DNA of 31,154 nt from CAYMRB01 sp964392615 (GTDB lineage Bacteria; Planctomycetota; UBA8108): NCBI GenBank assembly GCA_964392615.1, contig CAYMRB010000060.1, positions 1 through 31,154 on the forward strand, given 5' to 3'. A program made the translations under genes and the position numbers. A model generated the notes under the pieces. The model made no database searches. It saw nothing but the letters and a program-made list of their open reading frames with translations, and had not been told where the DNA came from. Positions 17,021-25,054 of the stretch are shown here, piece by piece. Every line of letters begins with the position of its first letter. Within the stretch, counting starts at the first letter, position 1.

Positions 17021-18001
17021 CTACCCCGTCGTCCGCGGCGCCTTCAGGTGCTTCAGGAAGAACTCCAGCACGTCCTCGCGCATCGCGGCGGTCTCGACGT
17101 GGCCGACTCGGTAGCGCACGAGCTGCCAATGGGCCGACGCGTTCGCGGCGCCGTAGCGCTGCTTCATCTGCCGGTCGATGCAATCGAGCCCCTCCGGCGG
17201 CGTCAGCGGATCGAGCGTCCCCGCGACGCTCAGGTGCGGCCGCGGACAGATGAGCCCCTGAATCCGCGCCGTCGTGAACTCCTTGAGGAGGCCCGGAACG
17301 TAGTAGTAGATGCCGTGCTCGTCGAGACCGCGCGTCTCGATCAGCGTGTGGAAGTCCGTCATGCAACAGATGTCCGCGACCACTCGGATACGCTCGTCGA
17401 GCGCCGCGAGCCACCACGCCATCGTGCTGCCCATCGACATGCCCATCGTGCCGAGTCGACGCGCGTTGACCTCACGGCGTGACTCGAGATAGTCGAGAGC
17501 GCGCAGCGCGTCGTAGACCATCATCCCCCACAGCACCTTGCCCTTCCACAGCGTCTCCTTGAAGAGCTCGGACTCGGTGCGACCGCGGCGCTCGCCGAAG
17601 TTCCAGTGATCGATCGCGAGGACCGCGAACCCGCGCCGAGTGAGCTCCTCGGCGTACGGCGGATCCTGAAGCTCGGGACGCCCGTGCAGCAGCTCCTCCT
17701 TGCCGAGCGCCCAATCGCCGCCGTGCGCATGGTGGTAGAGGATCGCCGGGGCGCGCGCGATCACCTTCGCCGGACGCAGGAAGATCGCCGGCACGAGCTC
17801 CTCGTCGTTGAGGTCGAGCAGGAGGCGCTCGAGAACGTATCCGTCGCGGTCCTCCTCGCGCACGACACGCGCGGAGATCGGGGCATCGCGCGGCGGCAGA
17901 TCGCCGAGAAGGGAGTACAGGAATCGACGGTCCTTGCCCTCGGGCGATTGGTCGCGCACGCGAGACGACGTCTGGTCCGATCTGCGGCGGGGTTGTGTCA
18001 C
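17021..18001 (-). CDS. Alpha/beta hydrolase (dienelactone hydrolase/acetyl xylan esterase-like)
   Basis: Predicted 326-aa serine hydrolase, probably an esterase. From GTG 18001: the oxyanion-hole strand is ILYHHAHGGDW (about 88-97), the nucleophile elbow is GMSMGST with Ser189, the acid is probably Asp264 in AGTLDPLTPPEGL, and the catalytic His is His301 in YRVGHVETAAMRED. A family-typical FAVLAIDHWNFGERRG lies at 125-140. No signal peptide is evident, so it is likely cytoplasmic. The start is uncertain: the frame stays open to 18280, overlapping the upstream gene, which makes the longest form unlikely. GTG 18001 has GGGAAG close upstream; GTG 18061 is an alternative. The 178-bp gap behind it may hold its own promoter. 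It converges on the large GH-like gene; deacetylation of the same glycan is only a guess. Confidence 0.82.
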   Translation of the reverse strand: MTQPRRRSDQTSSRVRDQSPEGKDRRFLYSLLGDLPPRDAPISARVVREEDRDGYVLERLLLDLNDEELVPAIFLRPAKVIARAPAILYHHAHGGDWALGKEELLHGRPELQDPPYAEELTRRGFAVLAIDHWNFGERRGRTESELFKETLWKGKVLWGMMVYDALRALDYLESRREVNARRLGTMGMSMGSTMAWWLAALDERIRVVADICCMTDFHTLIETRGLDEHGIYYYVPGLLKEFTTARIQGLICPRPHLSVAGTLDPLTPPEGLDCIDRQMKQRYGAANASAHWQLVRYRVGHVETAAMREDVLEFFLKHLKAPRTTG

Positions 18002-18179
18002 GTTCTTCCCGGTGTGCCGTCCGGTGGTCGTGCGGAGCGCGGCGTCGGCACTCGACGCCACGCATCTGGCATCGGCAGGATCGTCGCGGATCTTGGCGCG
18101 AACGGCAATAGTCCGCCGCGTACGGTTACCAGCACGTTGAAAAAGGCACTCCGGCGCGATGGCGGTTGAGCCGCGCTCC

Positions 18180-19727
18180 TCACTCCCCGCCCGCGAGCAC
18201 GCTCTCCAGCCGCTCCCGGATGCCCGTCTGAATCGACGGCCGCAGAAGACGCAGACTGCGCCGGCCCGCCTCGTCGGCACGCTGGTGCGCCTCGACTTTC
18301 GGGCCGACCTGCAGCGCGGCGAGAACGCGGCCCGAACGCAGGTCGAGCCCGTTCAGCGTCGCGCGCGCTCTCGCCGACGCGAGCCCGCCGAGCACGGTGC
18401 CGCCGCCGGTCGCCTCGACCTTGCCGCGGATGACGACGTCGACCTTCGTTCCGAGAAGCCGCCGCAGCTCGCGCCGGTCCGCTCGGCTCAACGTGCGCTC
18501 GCCGTGCTGCCGAATGAGCGGCAACGCGTCGACGATCGGAAAGCCGGCGCGTTTCAGATGGTCCCCGAGCGCGGTAGCCGTCGACGACGGCGTCACCTTG
18601 CGCCCCATGTTGATCTCCTCGAGCAGAATCAGGACGTCGAGCGTCTCCCGAGTCGGCAAGCTGTACTCGACGTCGACCGACGGTCCATCGAGCCCGGTCG
18701 CCGCGACGTCGAGCGCGACGCGAATGCGCCCGATCCCCTCGCCGCTCGCGCGCACGAGCGGCACGCGGAAGCGCAGGCTGCCGTCGACGCCGGTTCGTCC
18801 CCTCTCGATCGACAGCTCGACCGCACCCTCGACCTCGGGCGCGATCGTCAGGTCGATACCCGGGACCGGCTCACGCTTCGCTCCGTCGACGAGCACGGCC
18901 CGCACGACGACCTCCTCCGGAAACGGCGCGCCGGGTGAGGCATCCTGGCCGTCACCGCTCGTGACCTCGAGCCGCATGTCCGCGAAGAGCGCCTCGAGCC
19001 GACCGCGCACCTCGTTGCCGCGGTCCTCGACCTTCTTGTAGTCGCGACCGGTCAGTACTCGGAACGTGCTTCGCGTCAGACGCGACTCGCGAAAGAGGCG
19101 GTACGACGCGAGAAGCTGCTCGACCCGACGGCCGCGAGACACGCGGCGACCCGCTTCGACGAGCACGCGATTGGCTTCGGCAAGCGTTTCGTCGATATCC
19201 GCCTCGAGGTTGCGCGCGGCGACCGCTCGGTTGACGACCGCGAGAGAGTAGATCACGCCTCGGCCGCGATCCTCGCTGCGCGTGGCGATCTTCGCTCCCT
19301 CGAGCGTCGCCGCGCCCACGACGCGGGTCAGCTCGTCGACGTCGACCTCGGCGCTGTCGAGCGTCGAGCGCGAACGCACCTCGACGAACGACTGCACCCG
19401 TGCCCGCAGCGAAAACACGATCTCCTGCCTCGCACGCTCGTCCGCCAGGCGCCGCGCGTCGCTCGCCGACTCGGCGAGGTCGGCGACTCCCACCGCCGTC
19501 AGCCACGCGCGTTCCGGATACTGCGGGTGGCGCGCGTCGTCGGCCCAGCCGGGGCGGAGGCCCGAAGGCACGTCGCCGCCTTCGCCGGGCACGGTCTGTG
19601 TCGAGTCGCAGCCGACAACGAGTCGAAGACAGAGAAGAACACCGCAAATCGTGCAGTGTTTGGCGTCAGGACCACTTCTTCGGCGCACGGCTCTGGACTC
19701 GGTTGTTCGAGACACTTCTTGCGGCAA
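18180..19727 (-). CDS. LPP20-like lipoprotein with C-terminal domain of unknown type
   Basis: A 515-aa predicted lipoprotein. The N-terminus has several arginines, then CTICGVLLCLRLVVGC, a lipobox with Cys40. Residues about 60-165 resemble the LPP20 domain: PERAWLTAVGVADLAESASDARRLADERARQEI, with regular helices and a strand such as GVIYSLAVVNRAVAARNLE. The middle (about 270-360) is beta-rich and Ig-like. The C-terminus (about 370-510) looks like another alpha/beta unit, with GTKVDVVIRGKVEATGGG and ATLNGLDLRSGRVLAALQVG, resembling CsgG/FlgT-type periplasmic folds. Related LPP20 proteins include FlgP, which associates with the flagellum in Vibrio and Campylobacter. The start is TTG at 19727; GTG 19715 or GTG 19688 (which gives a tighter signal) are alternatives. 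It diverges from a CsgG-like lipoprotein across an 85-bp gap, suggesting joint control. Function is not known. Confidence 0.78.
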   Translation of the reverse strand: MPQEVSRTTESRAVRRRSGPDAKHCTICGVLLCLRLVVGCDSTQTVPGEGGDVPSGLRPGWADDARHPQYPERAWLTAVGVADLAESASDARRLADERARQEIVFSLRARVQSFVEVRSRSTLDSAEVDVDELTRVVGAATLEGAKIATRSEDRGRGVIYSLAVVNRAVAARNLEADIDETLAEANRVLVEAGRRVSRGRRVEQLLASYRLFRESRLTRSTFRVLTGRDYKKVEDRGNEVRGRLEALFADMRLEVTSGDGQDASPGAPFPEEVVVRAVLVDGAKREPVPGIDLTIAPEVEGAVELSIERGRTGVDGSLRFRVPLVRASGEGIGRIRVALDVAATGLDGPSVDVEYSLPTRETLDVLILLEEINMGRKVTPSSTATALGDHLKRAGFPIVDALPLIRQHGERTLSRADRRELRRLLGTKVDVVIRGKVEATGGGTVLGGLASARARATLNGLDLRSGRVLAALQVGPKVEAHQRADEAGRRSLRLLRPSIQTGIRERLESVLAGGE

Positions 19728-19737
19728 GATGAAACGG

Positions 19738-19766
19738 TTGACCGCCTCTCACGGGGCTCCTACGAT
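19738..19766 (+). promoter_or_regulatory. Sigma-70-like promoter for the CsgG-like lipoprotein gene
   Basis: TTGACC (19738-19743), an exact 17-bp spacer, and TACGAT (19761-19766). The match to TTGACA is 5/6 and to TATAAT 4/6. Transcription would start near 19773, about 40 nt before the ATG at 19813. It lies in the short gap between the divergent lipoprotein genes, so the minus-strand promoter must overlap it or lie within a few tens of bases. Confidence 0.5.
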
Positions 19767-19812
19767 CCTCCACAGAGTCGTCATCCGTCAACGGAAACTC
19801 GAGGAGCTTGCG

Positions 19813-20814
19813 ATGATCCGCGTCTCGGGACGCACTCTCGCGCTGGCGGCTCTCGCGCTGAGCGTCGTCCTCACCGGTTGCTCGACCGAGCAAATCCGCG
19901 TTCCTGTCATGCGACCGGCGCGTGTCGACCTGTCGCGTTATCGGACGCTCGCGATCGAGAACATCACCGGCAACGGGGGCACGGCGATCGCCAACGACCT
20001 CGGTACGGGCCTGACCGCCTCGTCCTACTTCACCGTCGTGGACCGCCGCGACGTCGAGGCCCGCATGCGCGAGCTGCGCCGCACGCGCGGCGACCTCTTC
20101 GATCCGAGCACGGTCGCGGAGCTCGGCCGGCAAATCGGCGCGCTCGCGCTGATTCACGGAGAGGTCGTCACCAACGAGTACAGCGAACACGTCGCCGAGG
20201 AGGAGTGGGTCGAGGTCGTCCGGGACGAGAAGGGCAACGTCCAGCAAGAGATCCCCCACGTCGAGCGGACGCGCTACGGTCACACCGAGCTCGGCGTCAA
20301 CCTCCGCGTCACCGCGACAGCCACCGGCCAGCTCCTCTACAGCCGGACGATCACGAAGCAGTCCTTCGACCAGACTCGCGCCACCGACGCCGTGCCCGCG
20401 GCGATCGACCCGGCACCGCTCTTCCAGGATTGCCGGCGGTTGATCGTCAAGGACCTCGTGTCACGTGTCACACCGCGCACCGACCTCGTTTTCGTCACGC
20501 TCTACAAGGACTCGGACATCCCTCTGCTTGCGGCCGGCAACAACCTCGCTCGCATCGGAGAGTGGGATGATGCGATCGAGCAGTACCGCGGAGCACTCGA
20601 GACTCTGCCGGCGGAGTACGCCGAGTACCGCTACATGCCTCTCTTCAACCTCGGCGTCGCGTACGAGTATACGAACCGATTCGAAGAGGCCCACCGTCAC
20701 CTACGCGACGCATACCGGGTGTCGGCGGAGAGCCGGATCGCCGACGAGATCGAGAGCCTGAAGTACCGCGAGCGCCAGTACGCGGAGCTCCGTAAGCAGG
20801 GCTTGGTCGAGTAG
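19813..20814 (+). CDS. CsgG/HfaB-like lipoprotein with C-terminal TPR
   Basis: A 333-aa predicted lipoprotein: a signal with hydrophobic core LALAALALSVVL and lipobox LTGC (Cys23). Residues about 40-130 follow the CsgG/HfaB pattern: RYRTLAIENITGNGGTAIANDLGTGLTASSYFTVVDRRDVEARMREL, then TVAELGRQIGALALIHGEV, the nucleotide-free alpha/beta core shared by curli and holdfast secretion lipoproteins and by FlgO/LpoB-like proteins. A strand-rich part (ELGVNLRVTATATGQLLYSRTI) follows. Near 245-310 there are TPR-like helices (NNLARIGEWDDAIEQYRGALETLPAEY; MPLFNLGVAYEYTNRFEEAHRHLRDAY), probably for protein contact. ATG 19813 has GAGGA 7 nt upstream. No csgA-like or other secretion gene is nearby, so a curli role is not supported. 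The divergent LPP20-like neighbour is the likely functional partner. Confidence 0.8.
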   Translation: MIRVSGRTLALAALALSVVLTGCSTEQIRVPVMRPARVDLSRYRTLAIENITGNGGTAIANDLGTGLTASSYFTVVDRRDVEARMRELRRTRGDLFDPSTVAELGRQIGALALIHGEVVTNEYSEHVAEEEWVEVVRDEKGNVQQEIPHVERTRYGHTELGVNLRVTATATGQLLYSRTITKQSFDQTRATDAVPAAIDPAPLFQDCRRLIVKDLVSRVTPRTDLVFVTLYKDSDIPLLAAGNNLARIGEWDDAIEQYRGALETLPAEYAEYRYMPLFNLGVAYEYTNRFEEAHRHLRDAYRVSAESRIADEIESLKYRERQYAELRKQGLVE

Positions 20815-21259
20815 TCGTCTCCCGCCGGGGCGGTTGGTCGGAGAGGAGAGAGGGACCGAGACGTGTGTGTGAGTGAGTGCTCTTGAGTTCCCGAGAGCGC
20901 TTCCGTTTGAACGAGACTGACGCCTCTGATGGAACGGAAGCCGAGACTGGCTCCTCTCGAGTCGTTGACCGTCGAGCCGAACTCGACGGGCGCATGCGAC
21001 AGGTTGGCTGATGCCGCGTGCGCGAATCCTCGGTCCCCACGTGGACTTCTCTATCAGCCGCTGGAGAGGACTCCGTATTCTCTCCAAGTGGCATTGCCTA
21101 TACTTCGGCTCGCCGGAGCCGTGGCTTTACGGTTCCTTCGACGGCTCCGATCATCCGAGAATGTCGAGCGTCCTCACACCTGACCTGGCAACGCGGGTTC
21201 GGCTTTGCCACAATGGTCACTCTACCCCGCCTGACGCAGAATCCGCCCGGAGGACGACC
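20815..21259 (+). other. Long intergenic/leader region upstream of the ABC importer operon
   Basis: 445 bp without a convincing gene; the open frames crossing it lack ribosome binding sites or homology. It contains a perfect 6-bp stem GTCGAG/CTCGAC (20971-20987, loop CCGAA), a TATACT -10-like hexamer (21099-21104) without a good -35, and the competing hairpin segments at 21106-21147 listed separately. I do not recognise a tRNA, T-box or known riboswitch in it. Confidence 0.5.
21106..21147 (+). promoter_or_regulatory. Possible mutually exclusive hairpins in the importer leader
   Basis: Segment 1 CGGCTC (21106-21111), segment 2 GAGCCGT (21116-21122), segment 3 ACGGCTC (21141-21147). Segment 2 can pair with segment 1 (6 bp, 4-nt loop) or with segment 3 (7 bp, 18-nt loop), but not both. 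The arrangement is typical of attenuators and riboregulators, but no T-run or ligand core is visible and GC-rich DNA gives such matches by chance. It lies 113 bp before the binding-protein start. Confidence 0.3.
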
Positions 21260-22966
21260 ATGAGAAGCACTCGCCTCGCCATCGCAAGCGCCATCGCCAT
21301 CGTGACGTGCGTCGTGGTCGGGTCGTCGTGTAGCCCGGATGCGTCGAAGGCGAAGGCCGTTCGCGCCAAGACGGTCTATCGGTACCTCAAGGCCGAGCCC
21401 AAGGCCTTGAACCCCCTCCTCTATCGCGGCGACATCTACACCTCGTACTTCATCTCGTTGACGACCAACGGCCTCGCGAAGATCGAGAAGGACCTCAGCT
21501 GGGCGGTCGACGACGAGCTGGTCGCGTCGTGGGAGAAGACGGACGACAACCGCGTCTGGACGTTCCGTCTCAAGCCAGGCCTGACCTTCCACGATGGGAA
21601 GCCCCTGACCGGCGACGACATACGATTCACGTGGCAGACCGCGCTGAACGTGGCCGAGGCCAGGTACTGGAAGAACAGCTGCGAGAGGCTCGAAAACGTC
21701 GAGGTCATCGGCGCGGACCGGCTGACCGTGAAGGTCACCCATAAGGAGCCGGGCCCGCTCGCCAGGTGGGACCTGACGTTCCCGATCTCCCCGGCACATG
21801 TCTACGGCGGCGCCGAGCTCGCCGCAGACCCGACGATGCAGAAGAGCGAGTACTTCAGAGACCTCAACCGCCGCGTCGTCGGCTGCGGCCCGTACCGTCT
21901 CGTCGAGTGGCTCGACGGGCAGCGCATCACGCTCGAACGCTGGGAGGGATACTACGGGTCGAAGCCCGCGATCGAGCGCATCGTCTTCAAGATCGTCAAG
22001 GATCCGAACCAGGCGCTCAACCTGTTCCTGCGGGGCGAGCTCCACGAGATGGACCTGACGCCCATGCAGTACTCGACGATGGCCGCCACACCGGCGTTCA
22101 CGAAGATCGGCGTCACGAGAAAGGCGCCGCAGTGGAGCTACTACTTCGTCTACTGGAACGTGCGCCCGGAGAATCCGTTCTTCTCCGATCGTCGCGTGCG
22201 ACAGGCCGCCGCCCACGCGGTCGACATTCCACGCCTGGTCGAGTCCGTGAGCTTCGGGCTATACGAGCAGTGCCGCGGCATCTACCACCCTCAATCGTGG
22301 ATGTCGAACCCCGACATGCAGGTCTTTCCCCACGACGTCAGCGCGGCGTCGAAGCTCCTCGACGCGGCGGGCTGGAAGGAAGACGAGAGCGAAGGCTGGC
22401 GCTACAAGACGATCGATGGGCAGCGCACCAAGTTCCGCGTCAGCCTTCTCGTGCCGGCGGCCTCGGTCATGGGAAAGCGCATCGCGATCGCCGTGCAGAG
22501 CGACCTCCGCAAGGTCGGCATCGAGGTCGACGTGCAGACGATCGAGTTCGGAGCGATGGTCCAGCGTCGCAACGACGGCCAGTTCGATGGCTGCGTCTAC
22601 GGTCTCGGAACCGGCGTGGATCCCGACCGCGGACAGTCGACGTGGCGCACGGGAGGCCCGCGCAACTACAACGGCTACTCGAACCTGGAGGTCGACCGAC
22701 TCTTCGATCTCGGCCGCCAGGAGCTCGACCAGAAGAAGCGCGCCGTGCACTATCAGCGCCAGCAGAAGCTGATCTACGAGGATCAGCCCTGCCTGTTCGT
22801 GTGCTATCTGGCGACCTTGCACGCGTTCAACAAGCGACTTCAGGGCATCGAGCTATCGCCCCGCGGTGCGTTCAACACGCGGCCGTCGATGCGCGCCTGG
22901 TCGATCCTGCCGGAGGAAGAGACGGCACAGACGGAGGAAGAGACGGCACAGACGAAGGAGCCGTAG
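21260..22966 (+). CDS. Peptide/nickel-type ABC transporter substrate-binding lipoprotein
   Basis: Extracytoplasmic receptor of the SBP_bac_5 (OppA/DppA) family, 568 aa, which would deliver peptides or a similar ligand to the permeases encoded downstream. The N-terminus is a lipoprotein signal with lipobox GSSC (Cys24). Family motifs follow: YLKAEPKALNPLLYRGD, then SWEKTDDNRVWTFRLKPGLTFHDGKPLTGDDIRFTW, VGCGPYRLVEW, NPFFSDRRVRQAAAHAVD and the late GIYHPQSW region. Length is typical. The C-terminus ends in an exact 21-bp duplication encoding EEETAQT twice (22912-22953), beyond the folded domain. ATG 21260 has GGAGGA 5-6 nt upstream; the frame stays open to 21011, but that extension has no ribosome binding site and would bury the signal peptide. 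First gene of a five-gene operon; the permease starts 7 nt after its stop. Confidence 0.93.
   Translation: MRSTRLAIASAIAIVTCVVVGSSCSPDASKAKAVRAKTVYRYLKAEPKALNPLLYRGDIYTSYFISLTTNGLAKIEKDLSWAVDDELVASWEKTDDNRVWTFRLKPGLTFHDGKPLTGDDIRFTWQTALNVAEARYWKNSCERLENVEVIGADRLTVKVTHKEPGPLARWDLTFPISPAHVYGGAELAADPTMQKSEYFRDLNRRVVGCGPYRLVEWLDGQRITLERWEGYYGSKPAIERIVFKIVKDPNQALNLFLRGELHEMDLTPMQYSTMAATPAFTKIGVTRKAPQWSYYFVYWNVRPENPFFSDRRVRQAAAHAVDIPRLVESVSFGLYEQCRGIYHPQSWMSNPDMQVFPHDVSAASKLLDAAGWKEDESEGWRYKTIDGQRTKFRVSLLVPAASVMGKRIAIAVQSDLRKVGIEVDVQTIEFGAMVQRRNDGQFDGCVYGLGTGVDPDRGQSTWRTGGPRNYNGYSNLEVDRLFDLGRQELDQKKRAVHYQRQQKLIYEDQPCLFVCYLATLHAFNKRLQGIELSPRGAFNTRPSMRAWSILPEEETAQTEEETAQTKEP
22912..22953 (+). repeat. 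Exact 21-bp tandem duplication at the 3' end of the binding-protein gene
   Basis: Two identical, directly adjacent 21-bp units (22912-22932 and 22933-22953) encode EEETAQT-EEETAQT before the final KEP. It is in frame and outside the conserved fold, so copy number could vary without harm. Confidence 0.85.
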
Positions 22967-22973
22967 CGCACAC

Positions 22974-23939
22974 ATGCTCCGCTATGTCGTACGCCGCCTC
23001 CTCACCGGATGCGTCACCCTCGTCGGCATCACGCTGCTGACGTTCTGCGTGATCCGACTCGCGCCAGGGGACCCCGCCCTCTTGCAGGCGGCGGTGGGCG
23101 ATCACGCGACGGTGGACTACGAGGAGCTCCGACAGTACTTCGGGCTCGACCGTCCCCTGTTCGAGCAGTACGGAAGCTGGGTCGCGCGGCTGGCTACTGG
23201 CGACTTCGGCTACTCGTTCGACAACACCCGCGTCGTCGACAAGATTCTTCCCCGCCTGTGGCCGACGCTGTCGGTGTCGTTCCTGTCGCTCTTCGTCGCA
23301 TTCCTCGTATCGGTGCCGCTCGGGCTCATGTCGAGCGCCCGCCCCGGCGGCGCGTTCGATCGCTCGACGAGCGTCTTCCTGTACGTCCTCTACTCGATCC
23401 CGTCGTACGTGATGGGCATCCTGCTCGTCCGACTCTTCAGCGTCGAATGGCAGGTGCTGCCGATCCACGACATGCGCTCGGACGGCTGGGAGCATCTCGG
23501 CTTCTTCGACCGGATCATCGACTCCGCAAAGCACTATGTCCTGATCACGTTCTGCTCGGCGTATGCGAGCGTCGCGTACTACTCGCGCTTCGTGCGGCAG
23601 AACCTCCTCGAGGTCGTTCGTGAGGACTACGTCCGCGCGGCGCGCGCCAAGGGAGCGTCCGAAGCCCGCGTCTTCGTGCGACACGCGTTCGTCAACACGC
23701 TGATCCCGTTCATCACGCTCGTCGGCTTGACGCTGCCTTTCGTCCTCAGCGGCAGCGTGATCCTCGAATATCTGTTCGATTGGCCCGGGCTCGGCCAGCT
23801 CTACTTCGACTCCGTCAGAGAGCGTGACTACCCGACGCTGATGGCGTTGAACTTCGTCACCGCCGTGCTCGTCCTCGTGAGTACGCTCCTGACCGATCTC
23901 GCCTACGGCTTCGTCGATCCGAGGGTCTCGCATGAGTGA
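22974..23939 (+). CDS. ABC transporter permease, DppB/OppB type
   Basis: Inner-membrane permease of 321 aa, one half of the importer's translocation pore. It opens with the family signature MLRYVVRRLLTGCVTLVGITLLTFCVIRLAPGDP (first helix), followed by the periplasmic YFGLDRPLFEQYGSWVARLATGDFGYSF and the helices LSVSFLSLFVAFLVSVPLGLMSS and SVFLYVLYSIPSYVMGILLV. The EAA loop that contacts the ATPases is VREDYVRAARAKGASEARVFVRHAFVNTLIPFITL, near 212-246. Length is normal. ATG 22974 lies 7 nt after the binding-protein stop. Its last codons overlap the next permease by 8 bp, indicating translational coupling. Confidence 0.93.
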   Translation: MLRYVVRRLLTGCVTLVGITLLTFCVIRLAPGDPALLQAAVGDHATVDYEELRQYFGLDRPLFEQYGSWVARLATGDFGYSFDNTRVVDKILPRLWPTLSVSFLSLFVAFLVSVPLGLMSSARPGGAFDRSTSVFLYVLYSIPSYVMGILLVRLFSVEWQVLPIHDMRSDGWEHLGFFDRIIDSAKHYVLITFCSAYASVAYYSRFVRQNLLEVVREDYVRAARAKGASEARVFVRHAFVNTLIPFITLVGLTLPFVLSGSVILEYLFDWPGLGQLYFDSVRERDYPTLMALNFVTAVLVLVSTLLTDLAYGFVDPRVSHE

Positions 23940-25008
23940 GCCCAGGGCAAACGACGGACCGAATCCGGACCTCCCGAAGAGCGTCGGGCCGTGGCCAGCG
24001 ATGTGGCGCCGATTCCGGCGCTCGCGCACCGGCATGATCGGGCTGGGCTGGGTTGCGTTTCTGTTCCTGGTCGCCCTTCTCGGGCCGCTCCTCGCGAACG
24101 AGCACCCGATCGTCTGCCGCTTCAACGGCAGGATCTACTTCCCGGCTCTCGTCGATGCGCTGCGCGTCGTTCCGAAGCCCCTGCCGTTCCGTAAGCCGAC
24201 GTTCGACTATCGCGCGGAGTACGACCCGACACGCGGCGACTGGCAAGTCACGGCGCTGGTTCCGCACGGCCCGACGGAGCTGATCTCCACTCCGCTCCAG
24301 GCCCCGTCATCGAAGCACTGGCTCGGGACGGATGGCAGCGGCCGCGATGTCTTCGCACGTCTGATCCACGGCTCGGGCATCTCGTTGCGGGTCGGGCTGA
24401 TCTCGATGGGCATCGCTGCCGTCATCGGCATGGCGCTCGGAGCGTTCGCCGGATTCTATCGCGGCTGGATCGACATCGTCGTGTCCCGGCTGATGGAGAT
24501 CTTCCTGTGCTTTCCGACCCTGTTCCTCATACTCGCGGTGCTCGCGTGGCTACCGCCGCGCATCGAGAACGTCATGGTCGTCATCGGCCTGACGCGCTGG
24601 GTGTCGATCGCGCGTTTCACACGCGCTGAGTTCATCCGCCTGCGCAACCTCGAGTTCGTGATCGCCGCACGCGCGCTCGGCGCGGGATCGCAGCGCCTCA
24701 TCCTGCGACACCTCCTGCCGAACTCGCTGGCGCCGGTCCTCGTCAACGTGACGTTCGGGGTGTCGGTGGCGATCTTGATCGAGGCCGCGTTGTCGTGGAT
24801 CGGCCTCGGAGTGGACCCGACGACGCCATCCTGGGGTGGCGTGTTGAAGGAGGGGGACGCGGCGATCACGGTGGCGCCGCACATCATCCTGTCAGCCTGC
24901 GTGGCGATCTTCCTCACGGTGCTGGCGGTCAATCTGGTCGGCGACGGACTGCGCGACGCCATCGACCCGAAGGCCGCTCCCGTGCGGACGAGACGGGGCG
25001 CTGGTTGA
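23932..25008 (+). CDS. ABC transporter permease, DppC/OppC type with extended periplasmic loop
   Basis: Second permease subunit, 358 aa, longer than the usual 280-300. A cytoplasmic N-terminus (MWRRFRRSRTGMIGLGWV) leads into helix one (about 34-56). Then comes an extra periplasmic stretch of about 75 residues (57-130) with IVCRFNGRIYFPALVDAL and TFDYRAEYDPTRGDWQV, before the family motif KHWLGTDGSGRDVFARLIHGSGISL. The layout, including the 'GRIYFP' piece, recalls YejE of the microcin C/peptide importer. The EAA loop is FIRLRNLEFVIAARALGAGSQRLILRHLLPN, and the end is LVGDGLRDAIDPK. ATG 23932 overlaps the previous gene by 8 bp. It ends 46 bp before the first ATPase gene, with a hairpin in the gap. 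Confidence 0.92.
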   Translation: MSEPRANDGPNPDLPKSVGPWPAMWRRFRRSRTGMIGLGWVAFLFLVALLGPLLANEHPIVCRFNGRIYFPALVDALRVVPKPLPFRKPTFDYRAEYDPTRGDWQVTALVPHGPTELISTPLQAPSSKHWLGTDGSGRDVFARLIHGSGISLRVGLISMGIAAVIGMALGAFAGFYRGWIDIVVSRLMEIFLCFPTLFLILAVLAWLPPRIENVMVVIGLTRWVSIARFTRAEFIRLRNLEFVIAARALGAGSQRLILRHLLPNSLAPVLVNVTFGVSVAILIEAALSWIGLGVDPTTPSWGGVLKEGDAAITVAPHIILSACVAIFLTVLAVNLVGDGLRDAIDPKAAPVRTRRGAG

Positions 25009-25017
25009 TCGAGCACC

Positions 25018-25034
25018 CGGCAAGCCGCTTGCCG
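25018..25034 (+). other. Perfect 7-bp hairpin between permease and ATPase genes
   Basis: CGGCAAG, loop CCG, CTTGCCG, in the only sizeable gap of the importer operon (25009-25054). The next gene starts at TTG with AGGAGA just downstream of the stem. It may stabilise upstream mRNA or tune ATPase expression against the membrane subunits. No T-run follows, so it is not an intrinsic terminator. Confidence 0.5.
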
Positions 25035-25054
25035 CGACCGCAGGAGAAGATATA

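Noticed and set aside
18139..18180. Intrinsic terminator after the LPP20-like gene (T5 tract on the minus strand)
   Set aside because: The only nearby stem is 4 bp (GCGG/CCGC) and is well separated from the T tract, so it does not fit the terminator pattern.
20929..21183. Possible 84-aa gene in the importer leader
   Set aside because: No ribosome binding site, no hydrophobic or conserved pattern, and composition unlike neighbouring proteins.
20815..21259. tRNA or known riboswitch in the 445-bp gap
   Set aside because: No T-arm GGTTCGA-type consensus with matching acceptor stem, and no recognisable riboswitch core.
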